Made by a program: the position numbers and the translations under genes. Under the pieces are notes generated by a model. The model had not been told where the DNA came from and did no database searches. It was given only the letters and a program-made list of their open reading frames with translations. Below are positions 23,905-34,700 of a DNA stretch of 64,000 nt, piece after piece (position 1 is the stretch's first letter; each line of letters opens with the position of its first letter). This DNA is from Brienomyrus brachyistius. Its lineage: Eukaryota > Chordata > Actinopteri > Osteoglossiformes > Mormyridae. The DNA is taken from NCBI RefSeq assembly GCF_023856365.1, contig NC_064539.1:20277019-20341018 (forward strand), given 5' to 3'.

Positions 23905-24217
23905 AAGGTATGATAATTACGATACTTCATAAGCTCCAATAAAGCTCTCATATATAATGCACTATAGATACCTTCATAATGCAGTACAAAGCACCCGTAA
24001 TTTTTATACGGACCATTATTATGCATTATGAAGGTATCTATAGTGCATTATAGATGAGAGCATCATTGGAGCTTATGAAGTATCGTAATTAACACTGTAA
24101 TGTCTCATGACTGTCAATAGCAGATGCTGCAATGCTTTAGTAATTCTTATACTGAACGTTATAATGCATTATGAAGGTATCAATAATGCATTATAAACGA
24201 CAACTTTAAGTGTTACC
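23905..24217. mobile_element. Hairpin MITE, hAT-like end
   Basis: Arms 23915-23983 and 24022-24090 are near-perfect reverse complements of about 69 bases around a 38-base loop. Related GCATTATGAAGGTATC sequence recurs at about 24166-24180. The right end TTTAAGTGTTACC resembles the GGTAACACTT termini of fish hAT-like MITEs. The LTR element starts immediately after this end. Confidence 0.6.
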
Positions 24218-24503
24218 TGTCACGATCCGGAAATACTGGAGACGGCGATCGTGCGGGAAACAGGCAAGGGAAACCAGGTACGGGGAATAACGGGGTTTTA
24301 TTGGAGTAACGGGGACTAGGGAGCATCGGACAGGGACTAACAAACATCCACAATGACGGACAAGGGTAACAGGCAAGACCAGGACTTAAAACAGGACAAG
24401 ACTAAGCAAAGTAATCAGACAAGGCTGGAGACAATCAGGGACGCACACGCGGGTAATCAGGGGGTGTGGCACACACGAGGAGCCGACGAGCCGGGTCATG
24501 ACA
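24218..24503 (-). repeat. LTR (3' LTR in element orientation)
   Basis: Direct repeat with TG...CA termini, paired with 27293-27578. Contains the AATAAA poly(A) signal on the minus strand. Confidence 0.85.
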
Positions 24504-24593
24504 GAACCCCCCCCCAAAGGCGCGCTTCACCGGGCGCGCCAGGGAGGAGGCGACGAACGGGACACAGGAACCGGGACCGAGAAAAGAACAAAA

Positions 24594-27290
24594 CTAACGA
24601 GAGACCGGAAACAGGACAGAGGCACAAAACATAGCGAGAGACAGAACGTAAGACACGACTCGACACAGGACCGGGAAAGCGGAGAGACAGACCAGGAAGG
24701 GAGAGACAGGAGGGACAGGCAGGACACTAGGAGCGGGAGTGCAAGGAGGGAACATCGGGAAACGAGGAGCAGGAAAGGGCGGAACAGACGGGCGAGGAAC
24801 AAAAGCAGACGGGGCAAAGACATGAGGTACGAAGGCAGAGGCATAGGGCGAGAAGGAGGGGGTACCAAGGGGAGCCCGAGGGAGCCCCAGCGGGCGACGG
24901 GAGGCAGCCGGAGGGGCCGCAGGCGGCCGGGAGGCCGGAGCCGGAGGGGACCCCGGAGGGGCCGAGGAGACAGGGCGAGGGACCCGCGGAGGGGCCAGGG
25001 AGGGAGCAGGAGGGAGCACCAGGGAAGGGGACGAGGGAGTAGGAAGGGGCCAGGGCGAAGGCCCGGAGGAGGGGGGAGCCGCAGCAGGCGGCGACGTCCG
25101 GGAAAGGGCCGGAGGTAAGGGCCCCGCAGGCGACCGAGGAGCCGCCGTCGGGGAACCCCCAGGCGACCGACCAGGACCCAGAGAGGGGAGCGAGGCAGGG
25201 CGACGAGGCACCGGAGAGGGACCTGCAGGCGACAGCCGACCCGGAGGGCCAGGACCCGCAGGCGCCAATCGAGCCCCAGCGCAGGCGAGGGAGGGCGAGC
25301 CAGGGGGCAGGGCGGGCGGGACCCCAGCCCTGCGTCTGTGTCCCCTTCCCCTGCGGGACACAGACAAGCCGACCCTAGTTCGGGGTCGATCTCGCCGGGG
25401 CGAGGGACTAGGGGTTACGAGTTCTGTCCCCGAGGGGTCCCATTCCAGCTCCTCCACCTCCGAAGAGGGAGGAGCCAAGATGGAGTTGTCCAGGACCGCC
25501 TCGGGGACTAGGACAGGGACTGGAGCTGCTGCAGGCGGAGGGGGCGCCTCTGGAGCTGCTGCAGGCGGAGGGGGCGCCTCTGGAGCTGCTGCAGGCGGAG
25601 GGGGCGCCTCTGGAGCTGCTGCAGGCGGAGGGGGCGCCTCTGGAGCTGCTGCAGGCGGAGGGGGCGCCTCTGGAGCTGCTGCAGGCGGAGGGGGCGCCTC
25701 TGGAGCTGCTGCAGGCGGAGGGGGCGCCTCTGGAGCTGCTGCAGGCGGAGGGGGCGCCTCTGGAGCTGCTGCAGGCGGAGGGGGCGCCTCTGGAGCTGCT
25801 GCAGGCGGAGGGGGCGCCTCTGGAGCTGCTGCATGCCGCCGGGGCGCCGGGACAGGAACACGGTCAGGTCGCCGGGGCGCCGGGACAGGAACACGGTCAG
25901 GCCGCGGGGGGGGCGCCTGCCCGGGAACTGGAGCGCGGTCAGGAACTGGAGCGCGGTCAGGAACTGGAGCGCGGTCAGGAACTGGAGCGCGGTCAGGAAC
26001 TGGAGCGCGGTCAGGAACTGGAGCGCGGTCAGGAACTGGAGCGCGGTCAGGAACTGGAGGTGGCTGCAGTGGGGGCGCCGGCCCGGGAGCTGCAGCAGGC
26101 GGCTGCAGAGGGGGCGCCTGCCCTGGAGCTGCAGGTGGCTGCAGTGGGGGCACCTGCCCGGGAGCTGCAGCAGGCGGCTGCAGAGGGGGTGCCTCTGCAG
26201 GAACTGGAGCGCGGTCAGGAACTGGAGCGCGGTCAGGAACTGGAGGTGGCTGCAGTGGGGGCGCCGGCCCGGGAGCTGCAGCAGGCGGCTGCAGAGGGGG
26301 CGCCTGCCCTGGAGCTGCAGGTGGCTGCAGAGGGGGCACCTGCCCTGGAGCTGCAGCAGGTGGCTGCAGTGGGGGCGCCTGCCCGGGAGCTGCAGCAGGC
26401 GGCCGCAGAGGGGGTGCCTCTGCAGGAACTGGAGCACGGTCAGGAACTGGAGGCAGTGGGGGCGCCTGCTCTGGAGCTGCAGGCTGCTGCAGTGGGGGCG
26501 CCTGCCCTGGAGCTGCAGGCGGAGGGGGCGCTTCCGGAGCTCTCCGGAGCTTGATCAGCCTCCGGAGGTCTTCAGCCATCCTCTCCAGATCCGAATACGG
26601 GGATTCTGGAGTGAAAGAGGCGAAATCCTGCCCCAGTTGCACTGCGAGCTTTTCCCCCTCCGGAGGGCCCTGTGGGGCCGGTTCTCCCATCACCCTCCAA
26701 TACAGTCCCTGGAGGGTGAAGTACCTGTCAGCGAGGATCATGGGTGGCGGCGGCAGCGAAGACGGCTGCGCAGGCGGCGGCGGCCGCACGGGAACGGGGT
26801 CCGCCGGCAATGGCGGCCGCACGGGAGCGGTGTCCGCCGGCAATGGAGGCCGCACGGGAGCGGTGTCCGCCGGCAATGGAGGCCGCACGGGAGCGGTGTC
26901 CGCCGGCAATGGCGGCCGCACGGGAGCGGGGTCCGCCGGCAATGACGGAGGGAGGTCCTCCGTACGGGCGATCGCCGTTCTCCTCCGTCTCCCTCGCAGG
27001 CGCCTGGCGGTTGCGGGAGGCGGCGCGATGTCCGTAAAAACGGACGGTGGAGAAAAGGCTTCTGGCTCCGGGTAGTGGAAGGGCTCCTCGTCCTCGTCCT
27101 CACTTGAGAGCCAGTACTTCCACGCAGGATCGGGGACGCGTGTGGTCGGCCCCCGGGCTGGAGGTAGGGCAGGTACCTCCCTCTCGTCCTCCGCCGGAAG
27201 CCAAAGCCTGGAGAGCGAGCAGGCGCCGAGAGAGATCGGCTCTTGAGGGAGCCTCTTCCTTTCTCTCTGCTTCTTCTTTGGGTCCGTCAT
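24594..27290 (-). CDS. Pro/Ala-rich protein of the LTR element (gag position)
   Basis: The frame from ATG at 27290 to the stop at 24594 gives 898 residues. It starts MTDPKKKQRERKRLPQEP only two bases past the 5' LTR. Next come an acidic patch (SSEDEDEEPFHYPEPEAF), Pro-rich 11-residue repeats (VRPPLPADTAP), and one globular-looking stretch (ILADRYFTLQGLYWRVMGEP, then YSDLERMAEDLRRLIKLRR). Then follow PAPEAPPPPAA-type and VPDRAP repeats, a second non-repetitive block (SSEVEELEWDPSGTEL) and a Pro/Ser-rich C-terminus. I see no zinc knuckle, protease or polymerase motif. Gag-like function is inferred only from position. The frame also stays open upstream through part of the LTR (to 27428). The large open frames on the plus strand are GC-rich shadows. 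Confidence 0.6.
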   Translation of the reverse strand: MTDPKKKQRERKRLPQEPISLGACSLSRLWLPAEDEREVPALPPARGPTTRVPDPAWKYWLSSEDEDEEPFHYPEPEAFSPPSVFTDIAPPPATARRLRGRRRRTAIARTEDLPPSLPADPAPVRPPLPADTAPVRPPLPADTAPVRPPLPADTAPVRPPLPADPVPVRPPPPAQPSSLPPPPMILADRYFTLQGLYWRVMGEPAPQGPPEGEKLAVQLGQDFASFTPESPYSDLERMAEDLRRLIKLRRAPEAPPPPAAPGQAPPLQQPAAPEQAPPLPPVPDRAPVPAEAPPLRPPAAAPGQAPPLQPPAAAPGQVPPLQPPAAPGQAPPLQPPAAAPGPAPPLQPPPVPDRAPVPDRAPVPAEAPPLQPPAAAPGQVPPLQPPAAPGQAPPLQPPAAAPGPAPPLQPPPVPDRAPVPDRAPVPDRAPVPDRAPVPDRAPVPDRAPVPDRAPVPGQAPPPRPDRVPVPAPRRPDRVPVPAPRRHAAAPEAPPPPAAAPEAPPPPAAAPEAPPPPAAAPEAPPPPAAAPEAPPPPAAAPEAPPPPAAAPEAPPPPAAAPEAPPPPAAAPEAPPPPAAAPEAPPPPAAAPVPVLVPEAVLDNSILAPPSSEVEELEWDPSGTELVTPSPSPRRDRPRTRVGLSVSRRGRGHRRRAGVPPALPPGSPSLACAGARLAPAGPGPPGRLSPAGPSPVPRRPASLPSLGPGRSPGGSPTAAPRSPAGPLPPALSRTSPPAAAPPSSGPSPWPLPTPSSPSLVLPPAPSLAPPRVPRPVSSAPPGSPPAPASRPPAAPPAASRRPLGLPRAPLGTPSFSPYASAFVPHVFAPSAFVPRPSVPPFPAPRFPMFPPCTPAPSVLPVPPVSPFLVCLSAFPVLCRVVSYVLSLAMFCASVLFPVSR
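25522..25832. repeat. 30-bp minisatellite, about 10 copies
   Basis: Near-perfect tandem copies of a GC-rich 30-base unit beginning GGAGCTGCTGCAGGCGGAGG. It lies inside the LTR-element reading frame and encodes the Pro/Ala decapeptide repeat on the minus strand. The period is a multiple of three. Confidence 0.95.
25924..26058. repeat. 18-bp minisatellite, about 7.5 copies
   Basis: Perfect tandem copies of GGAACTGGAGCGCGGTCA, coding APVPDR-type hexapeptides on the minus strand of the LTR element. Further degenerate copies interleave with GCAG-rich units up to about 26450. Confidence 0.92.
26790..26945. repeat. 33-bp minisatellite, about 4-5 copies
   Basis: Copies beginning CCGCCGGCAATGG recur every 33 bases and encode the VRPPLPADTAP undecapeptide on the minus strand. 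Confidence 0.88.
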
Positions 27291-27292
27291 TC

Positions 27293-27578
27293 TGTCACGA
27301 TCCGGAAATACTGGAGACGGCGATCGTGCGGGAAACAGGCAAGGGAAACCAGGTACGGGGAATAACGGGGTTTTATTGGAGTAACGGGGACTAGGGAGCA
27401 TCGGACAGGGACTAACAAACATCCACAATGACGGACAAGGGTAACAGGCAAGACCAGGACTTAAAACAGGACAAGACTAAGCAAAGTAATCAGACAAGGC
27501 TGGAGACAATCAGGGACGCACACGCGGGTAATCAGGGGGTGTGGCACACACGAGGAGCCGACGAGCCGGGTCATGACA
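27293..27578 (-). repeat. LTR (5' LTR in element orientation)
   Basis: Direct repeat paired with 24218-24503 and apparently identical to it. The ATG of the internal reading frame (27290) lies two bases past its inner end, leaving almost no leader. Confidence 0.85.
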
Positions 27579-27904
27579 GTTACCAGTATTTCTTTTATAT
27601 GTTTCATTTTTATATGCTGATTGGCAGGCTGATTGTCACTTGAATGTGCACCACATAAATAGTCATGTTTAAGCTGATAACTTCTTATACTTTCCTCATC
27701 TGACTATTGCCCTTTCATCCATATTTGCAATTTATCGAAGCTTTACAAAAAAATCACAAATTTGTAAAATGCATATCGAAAAGATCTCTACATTTCTGTA
27801 GCAAAACAAAATATACATACAGGCATACAGGATCAGAGGCTAGTAATTTTCAGAAGGGAGAGAGACAAAGAAAGTGAGAGAAATTGTCTGGGTGCCAGAG
27901 AATA

Positions 27905-28165
27905 GTCCTCAAAAATCAAAAACAGAACTCAGAACAGAACACAGAAAGCAGATAACAGATCTCAAAACAGAACTCGGAACATAATACAGAAAATAGAACT
28001 CAGAAAACAGAACCTGAGAACACAGAAAAAACTGAAAACAGAACTCAGAGAACAAACCTTAGAACAGAACGCAGAATGCAGAGAATAGAAACAAAAAAAA
28101 ACAACTGAATTTAGATAATACAACCCAGAGAACTCAGAAAAACAGAACCCAAAGGATAGAACTCG
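27905..28165. repeat. Degenerate CAGAACA-rich tandem repeat
   Basis: Purine-rich low-complexity DNA in which AACAGAACTCAGAA-like words recur at irregular 14-30-base spacing. It lies downstream of the crb2 stop. Confidence 0.75.
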
Positions 28166-28494
28166 GGTCATGGTGCCACTCCTGTCCTTTTCCAGGAGGC
28201 CAGGCAGTGTGAGGCACGCGAGTTGGCTGTCTCTCCAGGGCAGGCTTTAAGGAATGTGTTGTGTGTTCCTTTGTGTTTCTGCTCTAAGAGTCCGTGGCCC
28301 AAGTCAAAGGCTGCCGGCTCCTTCTAACGTAGTTCAAATGTCCTCTGTCAGTCTTGCTGGGTACCTGACTAAGCCAGAAAACAGACTGGGGCAGTCTGAA
28401 CCCCTCTGTACCCCCCTAATCCCCAAACTCCTGCATCCTTTTTAGCAGAGTCATGTGGGCGCTGTTGTGGCTGCACATCCAGGATACTGGGGGC

Positions 28495-28716
28495 TCAAAT
28501 GAGGCGCTCCTCCGGGGGCACCTTGAGCACACTGTCCATCTCCAGGCGCGCACCGGCCACCTCCTGCTGGCTGGGGCTATACGCTCCCTCCGACTGGCGC
28601 TTCTTGCGGGCCGTCAGCACGGCTAATGTCAGGCCGATGGCGGCCAGCAGGAGGCAGCAGCAGGCCAAGGGGATGGCCACCACCAACCAGGGGATGCGAT
28701 CCTTCTGCTCCTGCTT
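28495..28716 (-). CDS. crb2: crb2 last exon: membrane helix and cytoplasmic tail
   Basis: Reads [10 protein letters not shown], then a hydrophobic helix ([20 protein letters not shown]), basic ARKKR stop-transfer residues, the FERM-binding GAYSPS juxtamembrane motif and the C-terminal PDZ ligand ERLI before TGA at 28495-28497. It is the most diagnostic exon of the gene. Confidence 0.95.
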   Translation of the reverse strand, partial: KQEQKDRIPWLVVAIPLACCCLLLAAIGLTLAVLTARKKRQSEGAYSPSQQEVAGARLEMDSVLKVPPEERLI

Positions 28717-31700
28717 CTACAGAGACAAGACAGGCCCCTACCTGAATGTCTTATGCTGTTCTTTGGCCCATAGATCCATTTTTTAATATATTTCATGCTT
28801 ACATTTTGATCTATTTAGGACTGAATGTGAATGTGAACCAGGGGACAGGTCATCAGGTCTCAGTTACTCACCCTTGGAAGCTCACGTCACACTATAGAAG
28901 GCCAGTTGGTAGGATGACCCTGACCACAGTCACCCACACTGGGGGAAGAAGCCTTTCTGAATGGTGACCGAAGTAGAGGAGTGACTTACACTGGTCTCAC
29001 AGTGGGGGCCCACGAAGCCAGGGACGCAAACGCACAGGAACTTGTTGAGTTGGTCCAAGCAGGAGCCCCCATGCTGGCAGGGGTTTGACTGACACTCATC
29101 TATCTCTGTCTTACACCTGGGATGAGGGGTCAAAGGTCGGGATACACACACACACACACACACACATTACAGTGAGTTGAGTTGAGTTCCATGCTTGTCT
29201 CCTTGAGGACAACAGCTCTTTGTTTATGTTCCGAGCCTCGATGATTGAGTTCCATTAATGGTCACATTGCTCGGTGATTGATGGGAGGGCGGGCTGCTCA
29301 CCTCTCTCCTGTGTAGCCAGGGCTGCAGGTACAGTTGGCCCCCCAAAGCCCATCATTGCACTCGCCATGCACACAGATCACATCCGTGTCGCACTGGACT
29401 GGTGGGTAGCTCCACCTGCAGGAGAAGCACATTGTGAACACATCATGTCCCTTGTTAACATGCATGTTTGTCTGATCCTAAATCTCCCAGGAGACAGGGA
29501 CACTCACTCGCACAGAGGTCCCCTGAAGTCGGGCGGGCAGATGCAGGTATAGCTGTTCGCTCTGTCCAGGCAGGTACCTCCATTCTTACAAACGTGTCCC
29601 TCACAGTCATCCAGGTCTTTCTCACAGATCTTCCCCCCATATCCTGGTGGGCAACGGCACTCAAAGTCTGCCAGCAGGTCGTGGCAAGTCCCGTGGATGC
29701 AGGGTCTGGACGCACAGTCATCCATGTTGTCCTGGCAGTACTGGCCCTCCCAACCGGGTGCGCAGACACAGTAGAACAGCCCAAAGCGGTCCTCGCATGT
29801 CCCGCTGTTCAGACAGGGCTGGGACAGGCACACCGGAGGTCCTGAGCATCCAGCCTGGGCGTCTCGACCTCCATGTCTGAGGAAGCGTGACCTCTGGGGC
29901 ACTTCCAGGACGTCCATAAAAGGCAAGTAGACCCCACCCACCCTCACCTCCCGCAGGCAGCCCACGAAGCTGTCAGCCAGATACACTATGGAGTCGTTCA
30001 GGAAATCGAGGCTACCAGAGACTCCCGGGCTGCCGGTATCATTCTGCCGGTCAACGGTGATCACCCAGGGCGATGCTGTGTAACGGGGGTCTGCCATGGC
30101 TAGCTGCACGTGGTGCCAGTCGCCGTCCGCGACAGGTGTCTTGCTGGCGAAGCTCAATGGCTGCACACTGTCCCTGCTGTGCATTTCCACAGCCAGAGAG
30201 CCATTCTGCAGGCCCAGGCGGAAGAGCTGCGTTCCATTGGATGCTTGCAGCAGAAGGGCATCTTGGGCCCGTGTACGCAACTCCATGGAGATGTCGGTCA
30301 CTGGGGAGACGAGGGAGCCCCCAGAGCTGTACTGCAAGGCATTGTTTTCAAACGTGGCTTCTGTGAGGCCTAGAAGGGACACATTCTGATTTAGAGACAT
30401 TTCTCTAAGATCTAGAGGCGACAAAACTGCCTTTGAAAATTTTTTGTGAGGTCTAGAGGAGAGACAACTGCCTTTGACACATTCATGTGAGGTCCGGAGG
30501 AGACAAGGAAGGCCTGACTTGTGATTTAAGGCTAAGGTCATTGCTGTTTGTGTAAACCTATGTTATAGGTAAAACTTCTGTTTAAACACAGTGCTTAACT
30601 TAAAACAATGGACAGAAGGGTCCAGAAGACGGACTCATAATAATGGGTATGGGTTCTGGCTTATAGCACGGAAGGCCTGCCAAACTCACACTCATATCCA
30701 TCGGCCATGTCCACACAGCGACTGCCAGTGGCACAGGGCATGCCGGCACACCACAGCCGAGTCTCACAGGTCTTCCCCGTGAAGTTTTCATTGCAGGAGC
30801 ACACAAAGTCGTTCCACGTCACGAGGCACAAGCCATTGTTGCGACACAGCACCCCCTATGGAACGACAGCCGCATTACTTGACTGCATGACGGAGAGGAA
30901 GTGCTCTTATGTTTTTACTGTGATGTAATGGAAACCCACGAAATCCGGAAACACACCCTCCCCAAAAAAACAATGGCCATCTCTACCTGACAGCTGTTGT
31001 CACTTGTACAGCCTGGCTCTACATTGACGACATCGCGTGGGAAATAGGTATCTCTGGGGGCAGAATCCAGTGTGCCGTTCCACGTGTCCACCTCCAACCG
31101 CGTCCTGTCCAGACGCACGTCCCACAGGCAGCCCTTAAAGTGCCCCCCCCAGGCCTCCACTCCATGCCCCTGAGGCAGGCCCCCAATGTAGGCTACGTCC
31201 CCCGCCTCTGCCCACACCGTGGGGACACTCCCCAGGAAGTAGAGTGAGTTAGCATGGTTCAGAAAGACCCGGTCGTGCAGGAAGTCAACGGTGAGCAGCT
31301 GCCATTCGCCAGTAGTGATGGTCACCTTGGCGACGGTGGGCGGGGCTGGCGGGACGCTCACGTGCAGCTGGCCATCCCGCAGATATATGGTGAGGTAGGC
31401 TCCGCCCTCCCTCTGCAGCTGCAGCACCAGGCCAGCCTGCTTCCTCGAGCGCAGCAGCAACAAGACGGAGAGCCAGGTGCCGTGATTGGACCGGACGTCA
31501 TAGGAGGCGTAACTCAGCGAGCCCTCATGGCTGAAAGTCCATGGGGAGTACTCTGTGGGGGTGGGGGGACGGGCATGGAGAGACTCAGACAGTGATCACT
31601 TAAGAGCAGAGGTGCCATGATAATCCAGGGGATGACATTCAAACCAGGACAGGCTCTGCTGTTGCACCCTTGAACCGGGTACCTGTTTTTGAACCAAGTC

Positions 31701-34700
31701 CTCAGAGACCCCCAGCCCAATTATATATATATATATACAATTTATCTTTATAAACTGGGATTTGCTATTAGGACTTCCTTTGCCAGCCTAGGAAATTGGG
31801 CTCCCCCTTTGGGTCTGGTTCCTCCCAAAGGTTCCTCCTATGCAGTTTTCCTTGCCAATGTCGCCTCTGACTTGCTCACTGGGGACTTTGGGCAGGAACA
31901 ATGTAAAGCACGTAGAGAAAAGGTAATATTGTGAATATGCACTACATAAATACATTTAAATTGAATTTGAATTGAACTGAAAAATGTGGATTGTCTGGGG
32001 GTTGCCGAGGATGCACTGGGCACAGTAAGCACTGGGTAATCTCTCCATATTTCTTGGAGCAGATCCTAGGAAGCAATTCATATAACTGCATGTTTTTGCT
32101 TTTGGGGTGCGGGAGAATGTGGGGAGGCCATGCAAAACCCAAACACGCAGGGCCATGTGCTGGGAATCCATAACCCTGGGGCTGTGAGCCCACAGTGCTG
32201 CTTACATTTCTTTATTTAGCACAATGTACAAATGACTCAACAGGACCCTGGACTTATTGGGGATTAAGGACTGTTCAAGGGCCCAGCAGTGAAATCACTC
32301 AATTGACCAAGGGGTTTGAACCAGCGATGTTCCGATAATAAGCATACATCTCTACCCCACACCTGCGTAATAAATAATCCTTCTTACCCTCTGAGCAGTT
32401 GTCTCCATGATAGGGGCTGTAGCAGTCACAGTTGAAGGTGGCCCACATGTCTATACAGCGGCCGTGGCCAAGACAAGGGTCCGAGTGGCACCACTGAGTC
32501 CAGCTGCATCCGACCTCCAAGCCGTGGGACCGGTCCGGGGGGATGTTCTGCGGCAGGACAGTTTGCGAGTCAATCCGCAGGTCTTCCATGCAGCCCATGA
32601 AGCCCCCATTGCTCGCTGTGTTAACCAGGAGCTCAGGTGGGGCACCGCCCAGGGAGACACTGGAGAAGGAGGGTGGGATGCTGAACAGCCGCCAGGGGGC
32701 TTTGTGAAGCTCTGCCACGCAAGGCTCCCTGCTGCAGTTCGAGCTGGTCAGCCTCAGCCACAGCCCCGCCCCCAGGTCCACTCTGGCCTCGTGCCATTGG
32801 CCGTCATTGACAGGCCCAGGAAGAACTGCCTCCAACCGCTCAGCTCCACCCACAGCAGCCCTGGCGAGGAGGTCGCCGGTCACAATCTCCAGGGAGAGAT
32901 AGTCCCGCACGTCACCGAGGTAGAGCATGACCACGTCGGGCAGGGTGGTGCGGAACCGCAGCATCACAGCAGATCCCAGGTCCTTCCGGGTCCCGTTGGC
33001 GGGGGTCACATCGATAAGTACAAACTCCGGGGTGGAGAAGGAGAAGGTGGTGGGCACGCTGCAGTGGTCGCCATGGAAACCCACGGGGCAGCGACAGGAG
33101 TAGCTGTGTTCCCCGTCCGGCCTGAGCAGGGGCACGCAGGTGGCCCCATTCTGGCACTGGTGCTCCGTGCAGCCCAGGAGCTGGATGTGGCAGTCGTGAC
33201 CCCCCCAGGCCACACCCCCGGGCTCGGGCTCAGGGCAGAGGCAGCTGTACCCAGCCATGGAGTCCTCACACGACGCGCCATTCTGGCAGGGCTGGTTTTC
33301 ACACTCGTCAATGTCCACCTGGCACTCTGGGCCTGTGGAGACCAACCTTTTCATTAATGATATGTTCTGAATCGATGAGTGACAGAGGGAGGGGCACCCG
33401 GCGAGCCAATCAGCTTTCAGCTGGGGCCAGTGACCTCGTGCTACCAGTCCCCTGCATTTGCAATATAATATAAAGTGCAATCACAAAATCGACAAATCAC
33501 CACGAAGCCCCACAATCTAGGTACTAAGTTCACGTTCAGAAACTACAGATCCAGACCGAGGTCTTATTTTTATCCCACCAGTAGGAAATAAATAGTCACA
33601 GTCACAGAGTACTCAACTGGTTGGCTGAAACAAAGTCTTAGTCTGGATTTGTGCTTCTTGAACCTGAACTTTTCACCCCTGCATTCTGAGGGATATCAGA
33701 ACAGGAGAAGGTCTGCAGGCCGAAAGCTCACAGAGCCCTGAAGGCGCGTCCCTCACCGGAGAAGCCTGGCTGACACTCGCAGGCATAGCCGTCAATCAGG
33801 TCCACGCAGGAGGCTTGGTTCTGGCATGGGTCCGACTCACACTCATCCGTGTCCACTGAGCAATTCTCTCCTGTTAGCAGCAGGGAGGGGGGGGTTGAAA
33901 ACGGTGGAATTTTAGGAGCTGAAGTGCGGGCAACACTGCACTCTGAACGAGCGGCTCTGAGCGTGTTCACCTGTAAAGCCAGCGAGGCACAGACACTGGT
34001 AGCCGGCGGCATCCGCGTAGCTGAACTCCCAGCCGTCTGGCTGCAGCTGGCGGTAGCGCTGGTCGGAGCGCTGGATGCACTCAGCCCCGTTCTCGCACGG
34101 CTCCAGCGCGCACTCATCCAGGTCCACTTCACAGCGCTCACCCTCGTAGCCTGCCGCGGAGATGCCATTTTACCCAGAATGCCACATGCACCAACTGCTG
34201 CACAGGCAGACTGATAGGCTGTAACGTAACCAGATAAATCTCCCAGAATGCCACCATCACAGAACTAACAGTGAGTGAGTTTTTGAAGGACATCAGGGTG
34301 CGGCGAGACAGCAATGGTGTCGAATAACGTGTCATCTTCTGTACACTAGAGGGCAGTGCTGATCATTACAGTAACCTGTATATGCTGCATCTGGTAGTTT
34401 CCTGGCCCTACGGACGGACCTTTTATAAAAAATATACATTTATTTGGTTGTATGCAGAGACATTAGAGTGTTTTAAGTTTACAATGTGATTTAAGTAAAG
34501 GTGGGAGCCTAAAGATAGAGCCAGTACCAGGCCAACACTGGCAGGTGTAGAGATTTACTCCGTCCAAGCAGGTGGAGTTGTGCTGGCATGGGTTGGAAGC
34601 ACATTCAGGAATGTTCTCCTCACACCGGGCTCCGGCGAACCCCGTGCCACCGCAGTCGCACTTGTAGCTGGGGGGACGACACAGCCAGGAGAACGGCCTC

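Larger units (their letters stand above)
24218..27578 (-). mobile_element. Complete non-autonomous LTR retrotransposon, 3.36 kb
   Basis: Direct repeats 24218-24503 and 27293-27578 (286 bases each) look identical throughout. They start TGTCA and end TGACA and are flanked by GTTACC on both sides (24212-24217 and 27579-27584). Minus-strand orientation is shown by AATAAA inside the LTR (plus-strand TTTATT near 24298), a G-rich polypurine-like tract next to the LTR at 24503, and the long minus-strand reading frame. No protease, reverse transcriptase, RNase H or integrase is present, so it must move with enzymes from another element. Identical LTRs imply a recent insertion. Confidence 0.85.

Noticed and set aside
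24498..27075. Long plus-strand frames rich in Gly/Ala/Arg across the LTR element
   Set aside because: They are GC-rich shadows of the minus-strand frame. LTR poly(A) signal, polypurine tract and start codon all point to the minus strand.
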